A stretch of DNA of 64,000 nt, taken from NCBI RefSeq assembly GCF_016909155.1, contig NZ_JAFBFG010000004.1:53947-117946 (forward strand), given 5' to 3'. This document shows, in pieces, positions 48,305 to 56,165 of the stretch. The translations under genes were made by a program, and so were the position numbers. Under the pieces are notes generated by a model that worked only from the letters and a program-made list of their open reading frames with translations, had not been told where the DNA came from and did not search any database. The first letter of the stretch is position 1; the number at the start of each line of letters is the position of its first letter. The DNA comes from Chryseomicrobium aureum. Its GTDB lineage: Bacteria; Bacillota; Bacilli; Bacillales_A; Planococcaceae.

Positions 48305-48565
48305 ATGTCAGATTTACGATTTCGAGAAAAACTACGTGAAATTGAAAAAGCCGCGACGACAGAGGACCATGTTCCCGAGAAAGCTAAACAACTGGGACTT
48401 CGTCTAACAGCCATCTTTGCAAGCCTTGTCATTCTCGCGATTTTTGTGCTGGCCATTCTTTCAATGATCGGAAAAAGTTACGGTACCGCCGCTTTTCTTT
48501 TTATAGCGGGTAGTGGTCTAGCTGTAATTGCGTGGAATGTGGCAAGGGCCCCTAAGCTTCCTTGA
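48305..48565 (+). CDS. Small membrane protein (86 aa), unrecognised
   Basis: A charged amphipathic N-terminus (LRFREKLREIEKAATTED) is followed by two hydrophobic segments (about 32-52 and 57-78). AGAGGTG lies 5 nt before the ATG, so it is probably real. It is divergent from the DUF4230 gene and 88 bp upstream of pdxK; a Bacillus counterpart is not obvious to me. Confidence 0.7.
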   Translation: MSDLRFREKLREIEKAATTEDHVPEKAKQLGLRLTAIFASLVILAIFVLAILSMIGKSYGTAAFLFIAGSGLAVIAWNVARAPKLP

Positions 48566-48653
48566 TGGAAATCTAGCGAGTATCTGCTACAATAAACATA
48601 GAATTCAGAGCGGAATGATGCTATCTTCCGCCGTGGAAAATGGGGGAACTACA

Positions 48654-49487
48654 ATGTCAATCAAGAAAACTCTTACAATTGCAGGTTCAGATACATCTGG
48701 AGGCGCAGGTATCCAAGCCGATTTGAAAGCCTTCCAAGAGCATGGAACGTACGGTATGACAGCGTTGACAGTAGTCGTTACAATGGATCCAGACAATGGC
48801 TGGAGTCACGGGGTTTATTCCCTTCCAACAGACGTCTTAAAGTCTCAAATCAAAACAGCTCTTTCAACAGGCGTGGATGCGATCAAGACAGGAATGTTAA
48901 GCACAGAAGAAATCATTGAAATTGCAGGAAATGCGATTCAACAAGCTGGCGTAGACAACGTTGTCATTGACCCAGTAATGGTATGTAAAGGCGAAGACGA
49001 AGTTCTGAATCCAGGAACTGTTGGGGCAATGATTGAATACTTACTGCCTCACGCAAAAGTTGTCACACCGAATCTTTTCGAAGCAGGACAACTTTCAGGG
49101 CTTGACGCTTTAAAAACAATTGAAGATATGAAAGCTGCTGCAAAGAAAATTCACGAGCTTGGCGCGAAAAACGTCATCATTAAAGGCGGCAAACAGTTGC
49201 AGCACGAAAAAGCTGTGGACCTGTTCTTCAACGGAGAGACGTTCACGTTATTAGAGACAGAAAAAACACCTACTACTTACAATCACGGAGCAGGCTGTAC
49301 ATTTGCAGCATCTATCACAGCCAACCTAGCAAACGGCATGTCTGTAGAAGACGCTGTGTTTGAAGCGAAAGAATTCGTTTCTGCTGCAATCAAAAACGGT
49401 TGGAAATTAAATGAATACGTCGGGCCAGTCCTACACGGAGCTAAAGGCATTCACGGCGCACCAGAAGTCACAACTACAGAAGTTTAA
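48654..49487 (+). CDS. pdxK: Pyridoxine/hydroxymethylpyrimidine kinase PdxK
   Basis: Ribokinase-fold kinase of 277 residues. TIAGSDTSGGAGIQADLKAF at the N-terminus is ThiD-like. The C-terminal motif reads HGAGCTFAA where ThiD has GTGDTFSA, the unusual Cys-containing version found in B. subtilis PdxK. So vitamin B6 salvage (pyridoxal, pyridoxine) is the likelier main role. ATG 48654 has GGGGGAA upstream; the longer frame is non-homologous. Followed immediately by a terminator. Confidence 0.94.
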   Translation: MSIKKTLTIAGSDTSGGAGIQADLKAFQEHGTYGMTALTVVVTMDPDNGWSHGVYSLPTDVLKSQIKTALSTGVDAIKTGMLSTEEIIEIAGNAIQQAGVDNVVIDPVMVCKGEDEVLNPGTVGAMIEYLLPHAKVVTPNLFEAGQLSGLDALKTIEDMKAAAKKIHELGAKNVIIKGGKQLQHEKAVDLFFNGETFTLLETEKTPTTYNHGAGCTFAASITANLANGMSVEDAVFEAKEFVSAAIKNGWKLNEYVGPVLHGAKGIHGAPEVTTTEV

Positions 49488-49488
49488 T

Positions 49489-49513
49489 AGCCTGCACTAT
49501 GCAGGCTTTTTCT
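49489..49513 (+). terminator. Terminator downstream of pdxK
   Basis: AGCCTGCA and TGCAGGCT form a perfect 8-bp stem with a 3-nt loop followed by TTTTTCT, beginning 2 bp after the stop codon. Confidence 0.85.
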
Positions 49514-49537
49514 AACGCACGCGAAGGAGGTCTATCT

Positions 49538-49888
49538 ATGGAAACTGTTCAACTCGAAACTTTACAACACCACCTCGACCGCTTCGCCGGCGAGGACGTT
49601 TACATTCATTTAGAAACGACGAATGGCGCATATGCCAACCACTTTAATCAAGAAGTATTTAATGCAGGCGCATTCATCCGCAATGTTCAGTTACGGTATG
49701 AACTTGCAAAAGTCGTGGGCGACTCCCCCCACCGTGTCGGTCTAAAATTGCCGAATGGCTGGGTATATGCACAAGGCATCACGCACTTTGAAGTGGATGA
49801 ACACGACCGCCTATTGATGGCCGGTCATGACTATAGCGGCAAATTAGCGGTCGCTCTTCAGATCAGCCGCACACCGTTTGCTTATTAA
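49538..49888 (+). CDS. yojF: YojF family protein (DUF1806)
   Basis: Conserved 116-residue protein of unknown function, typically paired with the bacillithiol deacetylase gene, as here (12-bp gap to bshB2). Recognisable stretches: LDRFAGEDVYIHLETTNGAYA in outline, GAFIRNVQLRYE, and GWVYAQGITHFEVDEHDRLLMAGHD in outline. AAGGAGG lies 7 nt before the ATG. Context suggests a role connected with bacillithiol, but no activity is known to me. Confidence 0.9.
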   Translation: METVQLETLQHHLDRFAGEDVYIHLETTNGAYANHFNQEVFNAGAFIRNVQLRYELAKVVGDSPHRVGLKLPNGWVYAQGITHFEVDEHDRLLMAGHDYSGKLAVALQISRTPFAY

Positions 49889-49900
49889 GGAGGAATTGAC

Positions 49901-50590
49901 ATGACTTTACCGCATGAAGAAGCTGTTCTCGTCATCTTTCCTCATCCGGATGACGAAGCATTTGGTGTCTCTGGCACCATTTCAACGTATATAAAACAAG
50001 GTATTCCTGTTACATACGCTTGCCTAACGCTCGGTGAGATGGGACGTAACTTAGGAAATCCACCGTTTGCGACACGTGAATCACTTCCACAGATTCGCAA
50101 AAAGGAATTGCAAGCCTCTGCAGATGCAATGGGACTCAAAGATTTGCGCATGATGGGGTTGCGTGACAAGACGATTGAGTTCGAAGACGACAACAAGATG
50201 GTTACGCTCGTGCAAGATTTGATCGAGGATGTGAAACCCTCTCTGATCATCACGTTTTACCCAGATTACTCTGTCCATCCAGATCATGAAGCGACGGCTC
50301 GCGCTGTATCGCGTGCGGTTTATCGTCTTCCGAAAGAAGCACGACCTAAACTGTATGCTGTGGCGTTCTCGAATGATACAAAGGATGATTTGGGAGAGCC
50401 TCATGTGATTCATGACATCACAGAAGCCCGCGACAACAAAATGGGTGCGATGCGTGCACATATTTCTCAGACAGCTTGGATGCTTGAAGAAATGGAAAAA
50501 CGCCTTGCTGAAGGTGAACCGGAAGCGGAAAACTGGCTCCACTTTGAACGTTTTTATGTATACGATGTGGAAACGAGCAAGTATCAATAA
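49901..50590 (+). CDS. bshB2: Bacillithiol biosynthesis deacetylase BshB2
   Basis: Zinc-dependent LmbE-like deacetylase of 229 residues acting on GlcNAc-malate, or on bacillithiol conjugates, in bacillithiol metabolism. HPDDEAFG carries zinc ligands and the catalytic Asp; the distal His is in YSVHPDHEATARAV. AAGGAGG lies before the ATG. Second gene of the yojF-bshB2 operon, ending in a terminator. Confidence 0.94.
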   Translation: MTLPHEEAVLVIFPHPDDEAFGVSGTISTYIKQGIPVTYACLTLGEMGRNLGNPPFATRESLPQIRKKELQASADAMGLKDLRMMGLRDKTIEFEDDNKMVTLVQDLIEDVKPSLIITFYPDYSVHPDHEATARAVSRAVYRLPKEARPKLYAVAFSNDTKDDLGEPHVIHDITEARDNKMGAMRAHISQTAWMLEEMEKRLAEGEPEAENWLHFERFYVYDVETSKYQ

Positions 50591-50598
50591 ACCAACTC

Positions 50599-50628
50599 GA
50601 TGCCTGGTGAAAACTAGGCATCTTTTTA
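50599..50628 (+). terminator. Terminator downstream of bshB2
   Basis: GATGCCT and AGGCATC pair around a 10-nt loop, followed by five T residues. Confidence 0.8.
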
Positions 50629-50647
50629 ATTTTTCTGAATAAATTTC

Positions 50648-50675
50648 ACGATAATTTATTTTACGATAATTTATT
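50648..50675 (+). repeat. Tandem 13-bp direct repeat in an AT-rich intergenic region
   Basis: ACGATAATTTATT occurs at 50648-50660 and 50663-50675, followed by TGATTATCGAATATTCA, whose ATTATCG is the inverted core. The 329-bp gap between bshB2 and yjiH otherwise shows the bshB2 terminator, AT-rich sequence and the yjiH promoter. It may be an operator region. Confidence 0.5.
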
Positions 50676-50846
50676 CATGATTATCGAATATTCATACGCT
50701 AATATGCATTTTACTTCCTTAAAGTACGCATATAAATTGAATAGATTGAATAAACAAAATAGTTCAATTTTACTATCTAAAACTAAAATTACAGTCTTTT
50801 CACCTTGAAATCATGCGATTTTCACAGACTTTTACAATATCTTACA

Positions 50847-50875
50847 TAGACATTTGAAAGCGCTTTTCGTATGAT
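50847..50875 (+). promoter_or_regulatory. Promoter of yjiH with palindromic, cre-like spacer
   Basis: TAGACA (50847-50852), a 17-bp spacer and TATGAT (50870-50875). The spacer contains the palindrome GAAAGCGCTTTTC, which matches much of the CcpA cre consensus, although the last two consensus positions differ. A regulator bound here would overlap polymerase. Confidence 0.6.
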
Positions 50876-50919
50876 AAGTGCACGGTTTCGCCGAAGCTTT
50901 TACATAAAGGAGACTACGT

Positions 50920-52266
50920 ATGAAAAAGAAATTTTCTCTTTCCACATGGTTGCTGTTTTTAATCCCTTCCATCGTGGGTATTGTTTTATTCATGGTTCCA
51001 CTTCCAGATGGCGATACAATGCGCGTACCGATCGCTTCATTCGCCAACGTTCTTTCTGGTTGGCTAGCTCCTGTTATTCAGTGGATTGCGTTAGCCACAG
51101 TGGCAATCGCAGCGATTGGTTCGTTACTGTTTGTCGCTCGTCCGAAAGATGATTCGTTTGCGTCTGGTCTTTTTAAAGTCACACCGTTTTGGTTAGTCGT
51201 TCGTCTTATTGCACTAGTGTATGCTGTGATGATCATTTTCCAAATCGGACCGGAAGCTGTTTGGAATGAGTATACAGGTGGCTTACTTTTAGAACCAACT
51301 GAAGGTTTGGTTTCTTTCCTATTCACCATCTTCTTATTTGCCGGATTACTTCTTCCATTGCTTTTAAACTTTGGTTTACTCGAGTTCTTCGGTGCCATGC
51401 TTGTAAAAGTGATGCGTCCTTTATTTGGACTTCCAGGCCGTTCAGCAGTCGATGCGGTCACGTCTTGGGTCGGAGATGGAACAATCGGCGTTCTTCTGAC
51501 TTCACGTCAGTATGAAGAAGGCTACTATACGAAAAAAGAAGCAGCCATTATCGGAACTACCTTCTCTGTCGTATCCATCACGTTTAGTATTGTTGTTATC
51601 GAAGAAATTGGTCTTGGTGCATACTTTTTACCATTCTACGGAACAGTTATTTTAAGTGGAATTATTCTTGCACTCGTTATGCCACGTATTTATCCACTTC
51701 GCAGCAAGTTGGAAACGTATGTGGATGATACACCACTTGATTTGTCACGTGAAGAATTGCCTGAACACCATTCCGTTGTATCGTATGGTTTAGAAAACGC
51801 TTTGAAAAAAGCTGATGCGAATCGCTCAGTTTCAAAATTCTTTAAAGATGGATTAAAGACTGTTGCCGATATGTATATCGGTGTTGCACCCGTCGTACTT
51901 GCTTTTGGTACAACAGCTCTTATGCTTGCAGAATTCACATCGATCTTCACAATCCTAGGAAAACCGTTTGAACCGTTATTGATGATTGCAGGTCTGCCTG
52001 AAGCTTCAGAAGCAGCCGCGACAATCGTTGTCGGGTTTGCGGATATGTTCTTACCTGCAATTCTTGGGTCAGGAATTGAATCAGAAATGACACGTTTCTT
52101 CATTGCAACGATGTCGGTTACACAATTGATTTATATGTCTGAGGTCGGTGGACTTCTTCTAGGTTCGAAGATTCCAGTCAACTTCAAAGACTTACTTGTC
52201 ATTTTCCTACTACGTACATTGATTGCATTCCCAATCATCGCGGTAGTAGCGCATCTTCTGTTTTAA
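50920..52266 (+). CDS. YjiH family membrane protein with nucleoside-recognition (Gate) domain
   Basis: Integral membrane protein of 448 residues with about ten hydrophobic segments. A Gate-like block (GLLEFFGAMLVKVMRPLFGLPGRSAVD in outline) and SWVGDGTIGVLLTSRQYEEGYYTKKEAAIIGTTFSVVS in outline are characteristic of YjiH proteins, found with amino-acid or nucleoside-type transport and metabolism. A substrate cannot be named. AAAGGAG precedes the ATG. Monocistronic, with a cre-like site in its promoter and a terminator shared with tdh. Confidence 0.88.
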   Translation: MKKKFSLSTWLLFLIPSIVGIVLFMVPLPDGDTMRVPIASFANVLSGWLAPVIQWIALATVAIAAIGSLLFVARPKDDSFASGLFKVTPFWLVVRLIALVYAVMIIFQIGPEAVWNEYTGGLLLEPTEGLVSFLFTIFLFAGLLLPLLLNFGLLEFFGAMLVKVMRPLFGLPGRSAVDAVTSWVGDGTIGVLLTSRQYEEGYYTKKEAAIIGTTFSVVSITFSIVVIEEIGLGAYFLPFYGTVILSGIILALVMPRIYPLRSKLETYVDDTPLDLSREELPEHHSVVSYGLENALKKADANRSVSKFFKDGLKTVADMYIGVAPVVLAFGTTALMLAEFTSIFTILGKPFEPLLMIAGLPEASEAAATIVVGFADMFLPAILGSGIESEMTRFFIATMSVTQLIYMSEVGGLLLGSKIPVNFKDLLVIFLLRTLIAFPIIAVVAHLLF

Positions 52267-52274
52267 TAGATAAT

Positions 52275-52309
52275 AAAAATGAGGCCCTCTCGTGGGGACC
52301 TCATTTTTT
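52275..52309. terminator. Bidirectional terminator between yjiH and tdh
   Basis: AAAAATGAGG and CCTCATTTTT form a perfect 10-bp stem extended by CC/GG, with A and T runs on both sides, between the converging genes. Confidence 0.85.
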
Positions 52310-52310
52310 A

Positions 52311-53264
52311 TTACACTAATTGTTGTTTCGCACGTAATTGTTTGAGCATGTCGCGCGTCATCGCATCTAGGTCGAACTGTGCCTTAAAGCCCCATTCATC
52401 ACGAGCAGCCGTTGCATCGATTGAATCTGGCCAGCTGTTTGCAATCGCTTGGCGAATCGGATCCACTTCATAATTTAATGTAAAGCCAGGAAGCTCTTTG
52501 CGAATTGAAGCAGCAAGCATTTCCGGATCAAAACTCATCGCTGTAACGTTGAAAGCGTTGCGGTGAATCAATTTCGTCGGGTCTGCCTCCATCAAGTCAA
52601 CGATTGCTTGAAGTGCATCTGGCATATACATCATGTCCATGAAGGTGCCTTTGTCGATATACGACGTGTACGTTCCTTCTTCCAACGCTTTGTAATAAAT
52701 ATCAACCGCATAGTCCGTCGTTCCTCCACCTGGTAGTGTTTCGTACGAAATCAAACCTGGGAAGCGAACGCCGCGTGTGTCAACACCGAACTTTTGGAAG
52801 TAGTAATCACAAAGTAGTTCTCCTGAAACTTTGTTCACACCATACATTGTCGTCGGGCGCTGTAATGTGTCTTGTGGAGTATTCACTTTTGGAGTCGATG
52901 GACCAAATGCGCCAATCGAACTCGGTGTGAAGAACTGCATGTTTTCTTCGCGTGCAACTTCTAGTGCATTGACTAAACCACCCATATTGATGTTCCAAGC
53001 AAGTAATGGGTTTGCTTCAGCTGTTGCTGAAAGAAGTGCTGCCATATGCATCATTGTGTCCGCACCGAACTCTTTTGCAATGCGGTGCATCTCTTCTGCA
53101 TTTGTTACATCCAAGATTTCAAATGGCCCTTCTTCAACGATCGGGCTGTCGATGCGACGGATATCTGTTGCTAGAACGTTTTCGGTTCCGTATTCTTTGC
53201 GAAGCTTGGTGATCAGCTCTGAACCGATTTGGCCAAGAGCCCCGGTAATCATGATTTTTTTCAT
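52311..53264 (-). CDS. tdh: L-threonine 3-dehydrogenase, SDR (epimerase-like) type
   Basis: NAD-dependent short-chain/extended SDR of 317 residues converting threonine to 2-amino-3-ketobutyrate. [13 protein letters not shown] nucleotide-binding motif, [21 protein letters not shown], and the catalytic Tyr/Lys pair in YGVNKVSGE. Its product is the substrate of Kbl, encoded upstream but separated by about 920 bp of repeats. It has its own promoter (53354-53382); AAGGAGCG precedes the ATG. Without kbl nearby it would be called only an NAD-dependent epimerase. Confidence 0.9.
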   Translation of the reverse strand: MKKIMITGALGQIGSELITKLRKEYGTENVLATDIRRIDSPIVEEGPFEILDVTNAEEMHRIAKEFGADTMMHMAALLSATAEANPLLAWNINMGGLVNALEVAREENMQFFTPSSIGAFGPSTPKVNTPQDTLQRPTTMYGVNKVSGELLCDYYFQKFGVDTRGVRFPGLISYETLPGGGTTDYAVDIYYKALEEGTYTSYIDKGTFMDMMYMPDALQAIVDLMEADPTKLIHRNAFNVTAMSFDPEMLAASIRKELPGFTLNYEVDPIRQAIANSWPDSIDATAARDEWGFKAQFDLDAMTRDMLKQLRAKQQLV

Positions 53265-53353
53265 GGCGATTCGCTCCTTATTTACAGTTGTATTTTTGGA
53301 AAGTACATTATAGTAGTATAGAACATTGATTTTATAATGTTTTTACAACTAGT

Positions 53354-53382
53354 ATTATAGTATGTTCTTTGGGGAGGTACAA
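53354..53382 (-). promoter_or_regulatory. Promoter of tdh
   Basis: TTGTAC (53377-53382), a 17-bp spacer and a consensus TATAAT (53354-53359) on the minus strand, about 83 nt upstream of the tdh start. The -35 lies a few bases from the edge of the repeat island. Confidence 0.65.
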
Positions 53383-53386
53383 TACT

Positions 53387-53580
53387 TAGATGTGGAGAAA
53401 GCCACTCTAGAAACTCCGAGGAAATCTTTAGATGTGGAGCCGACTGGTCAGAAATTGTGCGAAATGACAGCGTGGACTGTGAAGCGCTCTTTGCTTCATA
53501 GACCGCGATGGCATTTTGCGGGATTTCTAGGAGGCGCAACTCGATTCCATGTAGATGTGGAGAACGCTGCTCTAGAAAAG
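53387..53580 (-). repeat. TCCACATCTAAA repeat family, inverted copy with extra terminal block
   Basis: On the minus strand it reads ...TCTAGAGCAGCGTTCTCC-ACATCTAC, ATCGAGTTGCGCCTCCTAG ... ACCAGTCGGCTCCACATCTAAA, then a second boundary block at 53387-53397. About 90% like the copies at 39148 and 63144, but in the opposite orientation. Confidence 0.8.
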
Positions 53581-53592
53581 TTGAGTTCCGTT

Positions 53593-53691
53593 GTGGGGCT
53601 GCTTTCCGAGGGCGCTGCGTGAGCTTCCTCGTCGCATGCTCCTGCGGGATCTCACGGCAGACTGGAATCCCACTGGAGTCAGCCCCTCCAC
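53593..53691. repeat. GC-rich interrupted palindrome in the tdh-kbl island
   Basis: GTGGGGCTG (53593-53601) pairs with CAGCCCCTCCAC (53680-53691); inner blocks CTGCGTGAG / CTCACGGCAG and CCTCGTCG / CCTGCGGG continue the fold. Related to the palindrome at 45932. Confidence 0.75.
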
Positions 53692-53865
53692 TACACTAAA
53701 CTTTAGTTTCGATAAGTGCGATGATGCGTCTTCAAAATCTAGATGTCCAGCAGCAAATCACAAAGATTGCACACGGTCAGGAACTCACTACCTTCTCTTG
53801 TCGATTGTAAGAGTCATAAGATCTTACTAGTAAGGCCCTTAGGAAATCAGGTCTGAGTTTTGTGT

Positions 53866-53962
53866 TAGTTTCCATAATATGACTTCGGTAGAAGAAATCA
53901 CGTTTAGTGTAGAAGAAAAATCAGTTTCAGTAGAAGAAATCCTGATTAGTGCAGAATAAATT
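53866..53962 (+). repeat. 21-bp-period intergenic array C (core GTAGAAGAAAT, 4 units) with leader
   Basis: Cores start at 53888, 53909, 53930 and 53951, exactly 21 bp apart: GTAGAAGAAATC, GTAGAAGAAAAAT, GTAGAAGAAATC and GCAGAATAAAT, each preceded by TTCG, TTTAGT or TTTCA. The leader TAGTTTCCATAATATGACT at 53866-53884 is identical to that of array A. It lies in the tdh-kbl gap, which otherwise holds repeat copies, a palindrome and about 170 bp (53963-54130) with small hairpins but no gene. Confidence 0.85.
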
Positions 53963-54129
53963 ACGTATTCATCCGATGAACGTTCGTTCAGTTTGAAACC
54001 GACCAGCTTTCTTAAAGGTGACATTCCCCTTGTGGGAAACCCACCCAGGAAATGACGTTCTGGGTGGAGGGATTTACTGGTACGAGATGGTAAATGGTGA
54101 CTGGCACCAAATGGGAGTAGTTTCCAAAA

Positions 54130-54176
54130 TAAAAACCCCCGCGCCTGAGAGATACATCTCTCCAAGCGCAGGGCTT
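54130..54176 (-). terminator. Terminator downstream of kbl
   Basis: Minus strand CCCTGCGC...AGAGA pairs with TCTCT...GCGCGGGG (internal bulge) around TGTA, followed by TTTTTA. It isolates kbl from tdh. Confidence 0.85.
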
Positions 54177-54187
54177 CAAATACGTAT

Positions 54188-55378
54188 TTAGTTAATGACA
54201 CCGAGCTCTTTTCCGACTTTTTCATAAATCGCTAAAGCATCATCGAGCATTTCTTTTGTGTGGGCCGCAGTTGGCATGTTGCGAACACGCCCTGTCCCCT
54301 TTGGAACTGTTGGGAAGACGATTGATTTTGCGTAGACGCCTTCTTCCGCTAAACGTTTTGAGAACTGCTGAGTCAGCTTCTCGTCTCCGATGATTGTCGG
54401 TGTGATTGGTGTTTCTGAATGACCGATATCGAATCCAAGCTTCTCAAGACCTGCTTTAAAGTAGTTTCCGTTGTCCCAAAGTTTGTCGTGTAGTTCTGTT
54501 GAGTCGATCAGCATCTGGATAGCTGCTGTGATCGCGGCTACATCCCCTGGTGGAAGAGCTGTCGAAAACAAGAATGGACGTGAACGAACTTTCAACCAGT
54601 CAATCAATTGTTTTGAACCGGCTACGTAGCCACCCACAACACCAATTGCTTTTGATAGTGTTCCGATTTGGAAGTCGATCTCTTTTTCTAGACCGAAGTG
54701 CTTCACAGTTCCTTTTCCTTTACCCATGACGCCTGATCCGTGCGCGTCATCTACATACGTGATCAAGTCGAATTCGCGTGCGATTTCTACGATTTCTGGA
54801 AGCTTCGCTAGGTCGCCGTCCATAGAGAACACGCCATCTGTGATGACCATGATTTTGTTGTAAAGACCGGATTCTTTCGCTTCTTTCGCTTTCGCTCGAA
54901 GATCGTCCATATCGTTATGTTTGTAAGCAATGATTTTTGCGCGCGACAAGCGGCATCCGTCAATGATCGATGCATGGTTCAATTGATCCGATAAAATCGC
55001 ATCATTTTTATCCATCACACCTGAGATAGCTGCCATGTTGCAGTTGAAACCAGATTGGTACGAGATCGCTGCTTCTGTTCCTTTGAACTCCGCAAGCTTC
55101 TCCTCTAGTTTCACGTGAAGGTCTAGCGTTCCATTGATTGTACGAACAGCCCCTGCACCTACTCCGTATTTATCTGTTGCTTCTTTTGCGATGCGTTTTA
55201 ATTCATCATTTGTTGCAAGTCCTAAATAGTTATTTGAAGAAAGGTTGATGAGGTCTTTGCCACCGATTTTAATAATCGGACCATTTGGACCCTCTACTGG
55301 ATCGATTTCGTTGTAGAGGCCTTGCTCTTTTAACTCATTTAGATTTTTCTCTAAAAATGTATCGAGTGATTTTGACAT
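54188..55378 (-). CDS. kbl: Glycine C-acetyltransferase (2-amino-3-ketobutyrate CoA ligase)
   Basis: PLP enzyme of 396 residues splitting 2-amino-3-ketobutyrate with CoA into glycine and acetyl-CoA. Alpha-oxoamine synthase motifs: [37 protein letters not shown], and the Schiff-base Lys in [17 protein letters not shown]. Related to BioF and HemA, but the paired tdh supports Kbl. AGGAAAGG lies before the ATG. It ends in its own terminator and is separated from tdh by a repeat island. Confidence 0.94.
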   Translation of the reverse strand: MSKSLDTFLEKNLNELKEQGLYNEIDPVEGPNGPIIKIGGKDLINLSSNNYLGLATNDELKRIAKEATDKYGVGAGAVRTINGTLDLHVKLEEKLAEFKGTEAAISYQSGFNCNMAAISGVMDKNDAILSDQLNHASIIDGCRLSRAKIIAYKHNDMDDLRAKAKEAKESGLYNKIMVITDGVFSMDGDLAKLPEIVEIAREFDLITYVDDAHGSGVMGKGKGTVKHFGLEKEIDFQIGTLSKAIGVVGGYVAGSKQLIDWLKVRSRPFLFSTALPPGDVAAITAAIQMLIDSTELHDKLWDNGNYFKAGLEKLGFDIGHSETPITPTIIGDEKLTQQFSKRLAEEGVYAKSIVFPTVPKGTGRVRNMPTAAHTKEMLDDALAIYEKVGKELGVIN

Positions 55379-55417
55379 AGTTTTCTTCCTTTCCTAGCTG
55401 TAGTCAGTAGTAGTGTA

Positions 55418-56068
55418 TCATTTAATGACCGGTTTTGCCTTTACCTTCACATCGAAAGGTTCTCCAGACAGCTTCTCAATCAATTTTTCAACCGCGGGCA
55501 ATGTATAATGAACCAACTGTCCAAGACCAAATGCAATCAGTAAGGTCCCGACTCCCACAGGACCACCGAGTAGCCATCCCAGCAACACAACGCCCATCTC
55601 CATTGACGTTCGCACCGTCTTCACCTTCGCACCCGTCTTCGCGACAAGCATCATCATAATGGAATCACGCGGGCCTGCACCCACTCGAGCAGCGACGTAT
55701 GTACCTGCACCAATTCCCATCACGATGACCCCTAAAACGAACACGATTGATTGAACCACAACCGATTCCGGATCGGGAAGCAACCAGTTGTAAATATCGA
55801 TGAATGCACCAATCAACAAAATATTCAACCAGGTTCCAAGGAGCGGGATGCGCCTTTCAATGACAAATACGACCAAAATCAACAAGAAGCCTACAAGAAT
55901 CGACCAAGTCCCAATCGTCAATCCAAACAATTGAAACAACGCGACGTGCAACACGTCCCATGGTCCGATCCCTAAGTAGTTCCCTTTAATCGTCAGTGTT
56001 ATTCCTAGCGCCATTAACAAGAGCCCGATTAAATACACGCTCCAGCGCACGACGTAATTCTTTTTCAC
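55418..56068 (-). CDS. yczE: YczE/YitT-like integral membrane protein
   Basis: 216-residue protein with five hydrophobic helices. Typical stretches are LLLMALGITLTIKGNYLGIGPWDVLHVAL in outline (GIGPWDVL) and GTYVAARVGAGPRDSIMMML in outline (GAGPRDS), the repeated G-x-GP-x-D pattern of this family. Function unknown. The GTG at 56068 is preferred: AAGGG lies 6 nt upstream, and the longer frame adds a non-hydrophobic stretch. Divergent from topB, which starts 98 bp away. Confidence 0.88.
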   Translation of the reverse strand: MKKNYVVRWSVYLIGLLLMALGITLTIKGNYLGIGPWDVLHVALFQLFGLTIGTWSILVGFLLILVVFVIERRIPLLGTWLNILLIGAFIDIYNWLLPDPESVVVQSIVFVLGVIVMGIGAGTYVAARVGAGPRDSIMMMLVAKTGAKVKTVRTSMEMGVVLLGWLLGGPVGVGTLLIAFGLGQLVHYTLPAVEKLIEKLSGEPFDVKVKAKPVIK

Positions 56069-56165
56069 ATTAAACCCTTCTTTCTCATACACTCCTTTAA
56101 GTATACGACATGAGGTCAAGCCCTTGATATGGTAAGATAGGGACACATGAAGGAGAGATTAGTGT

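Noticed and set aside
53839..54225. 128-codon minus-strand frame across array C and the kbl terminator
   Set aside because: It overlaps the kbl end and terminator, has no ribosome binding site, and its repetitive part is array C.
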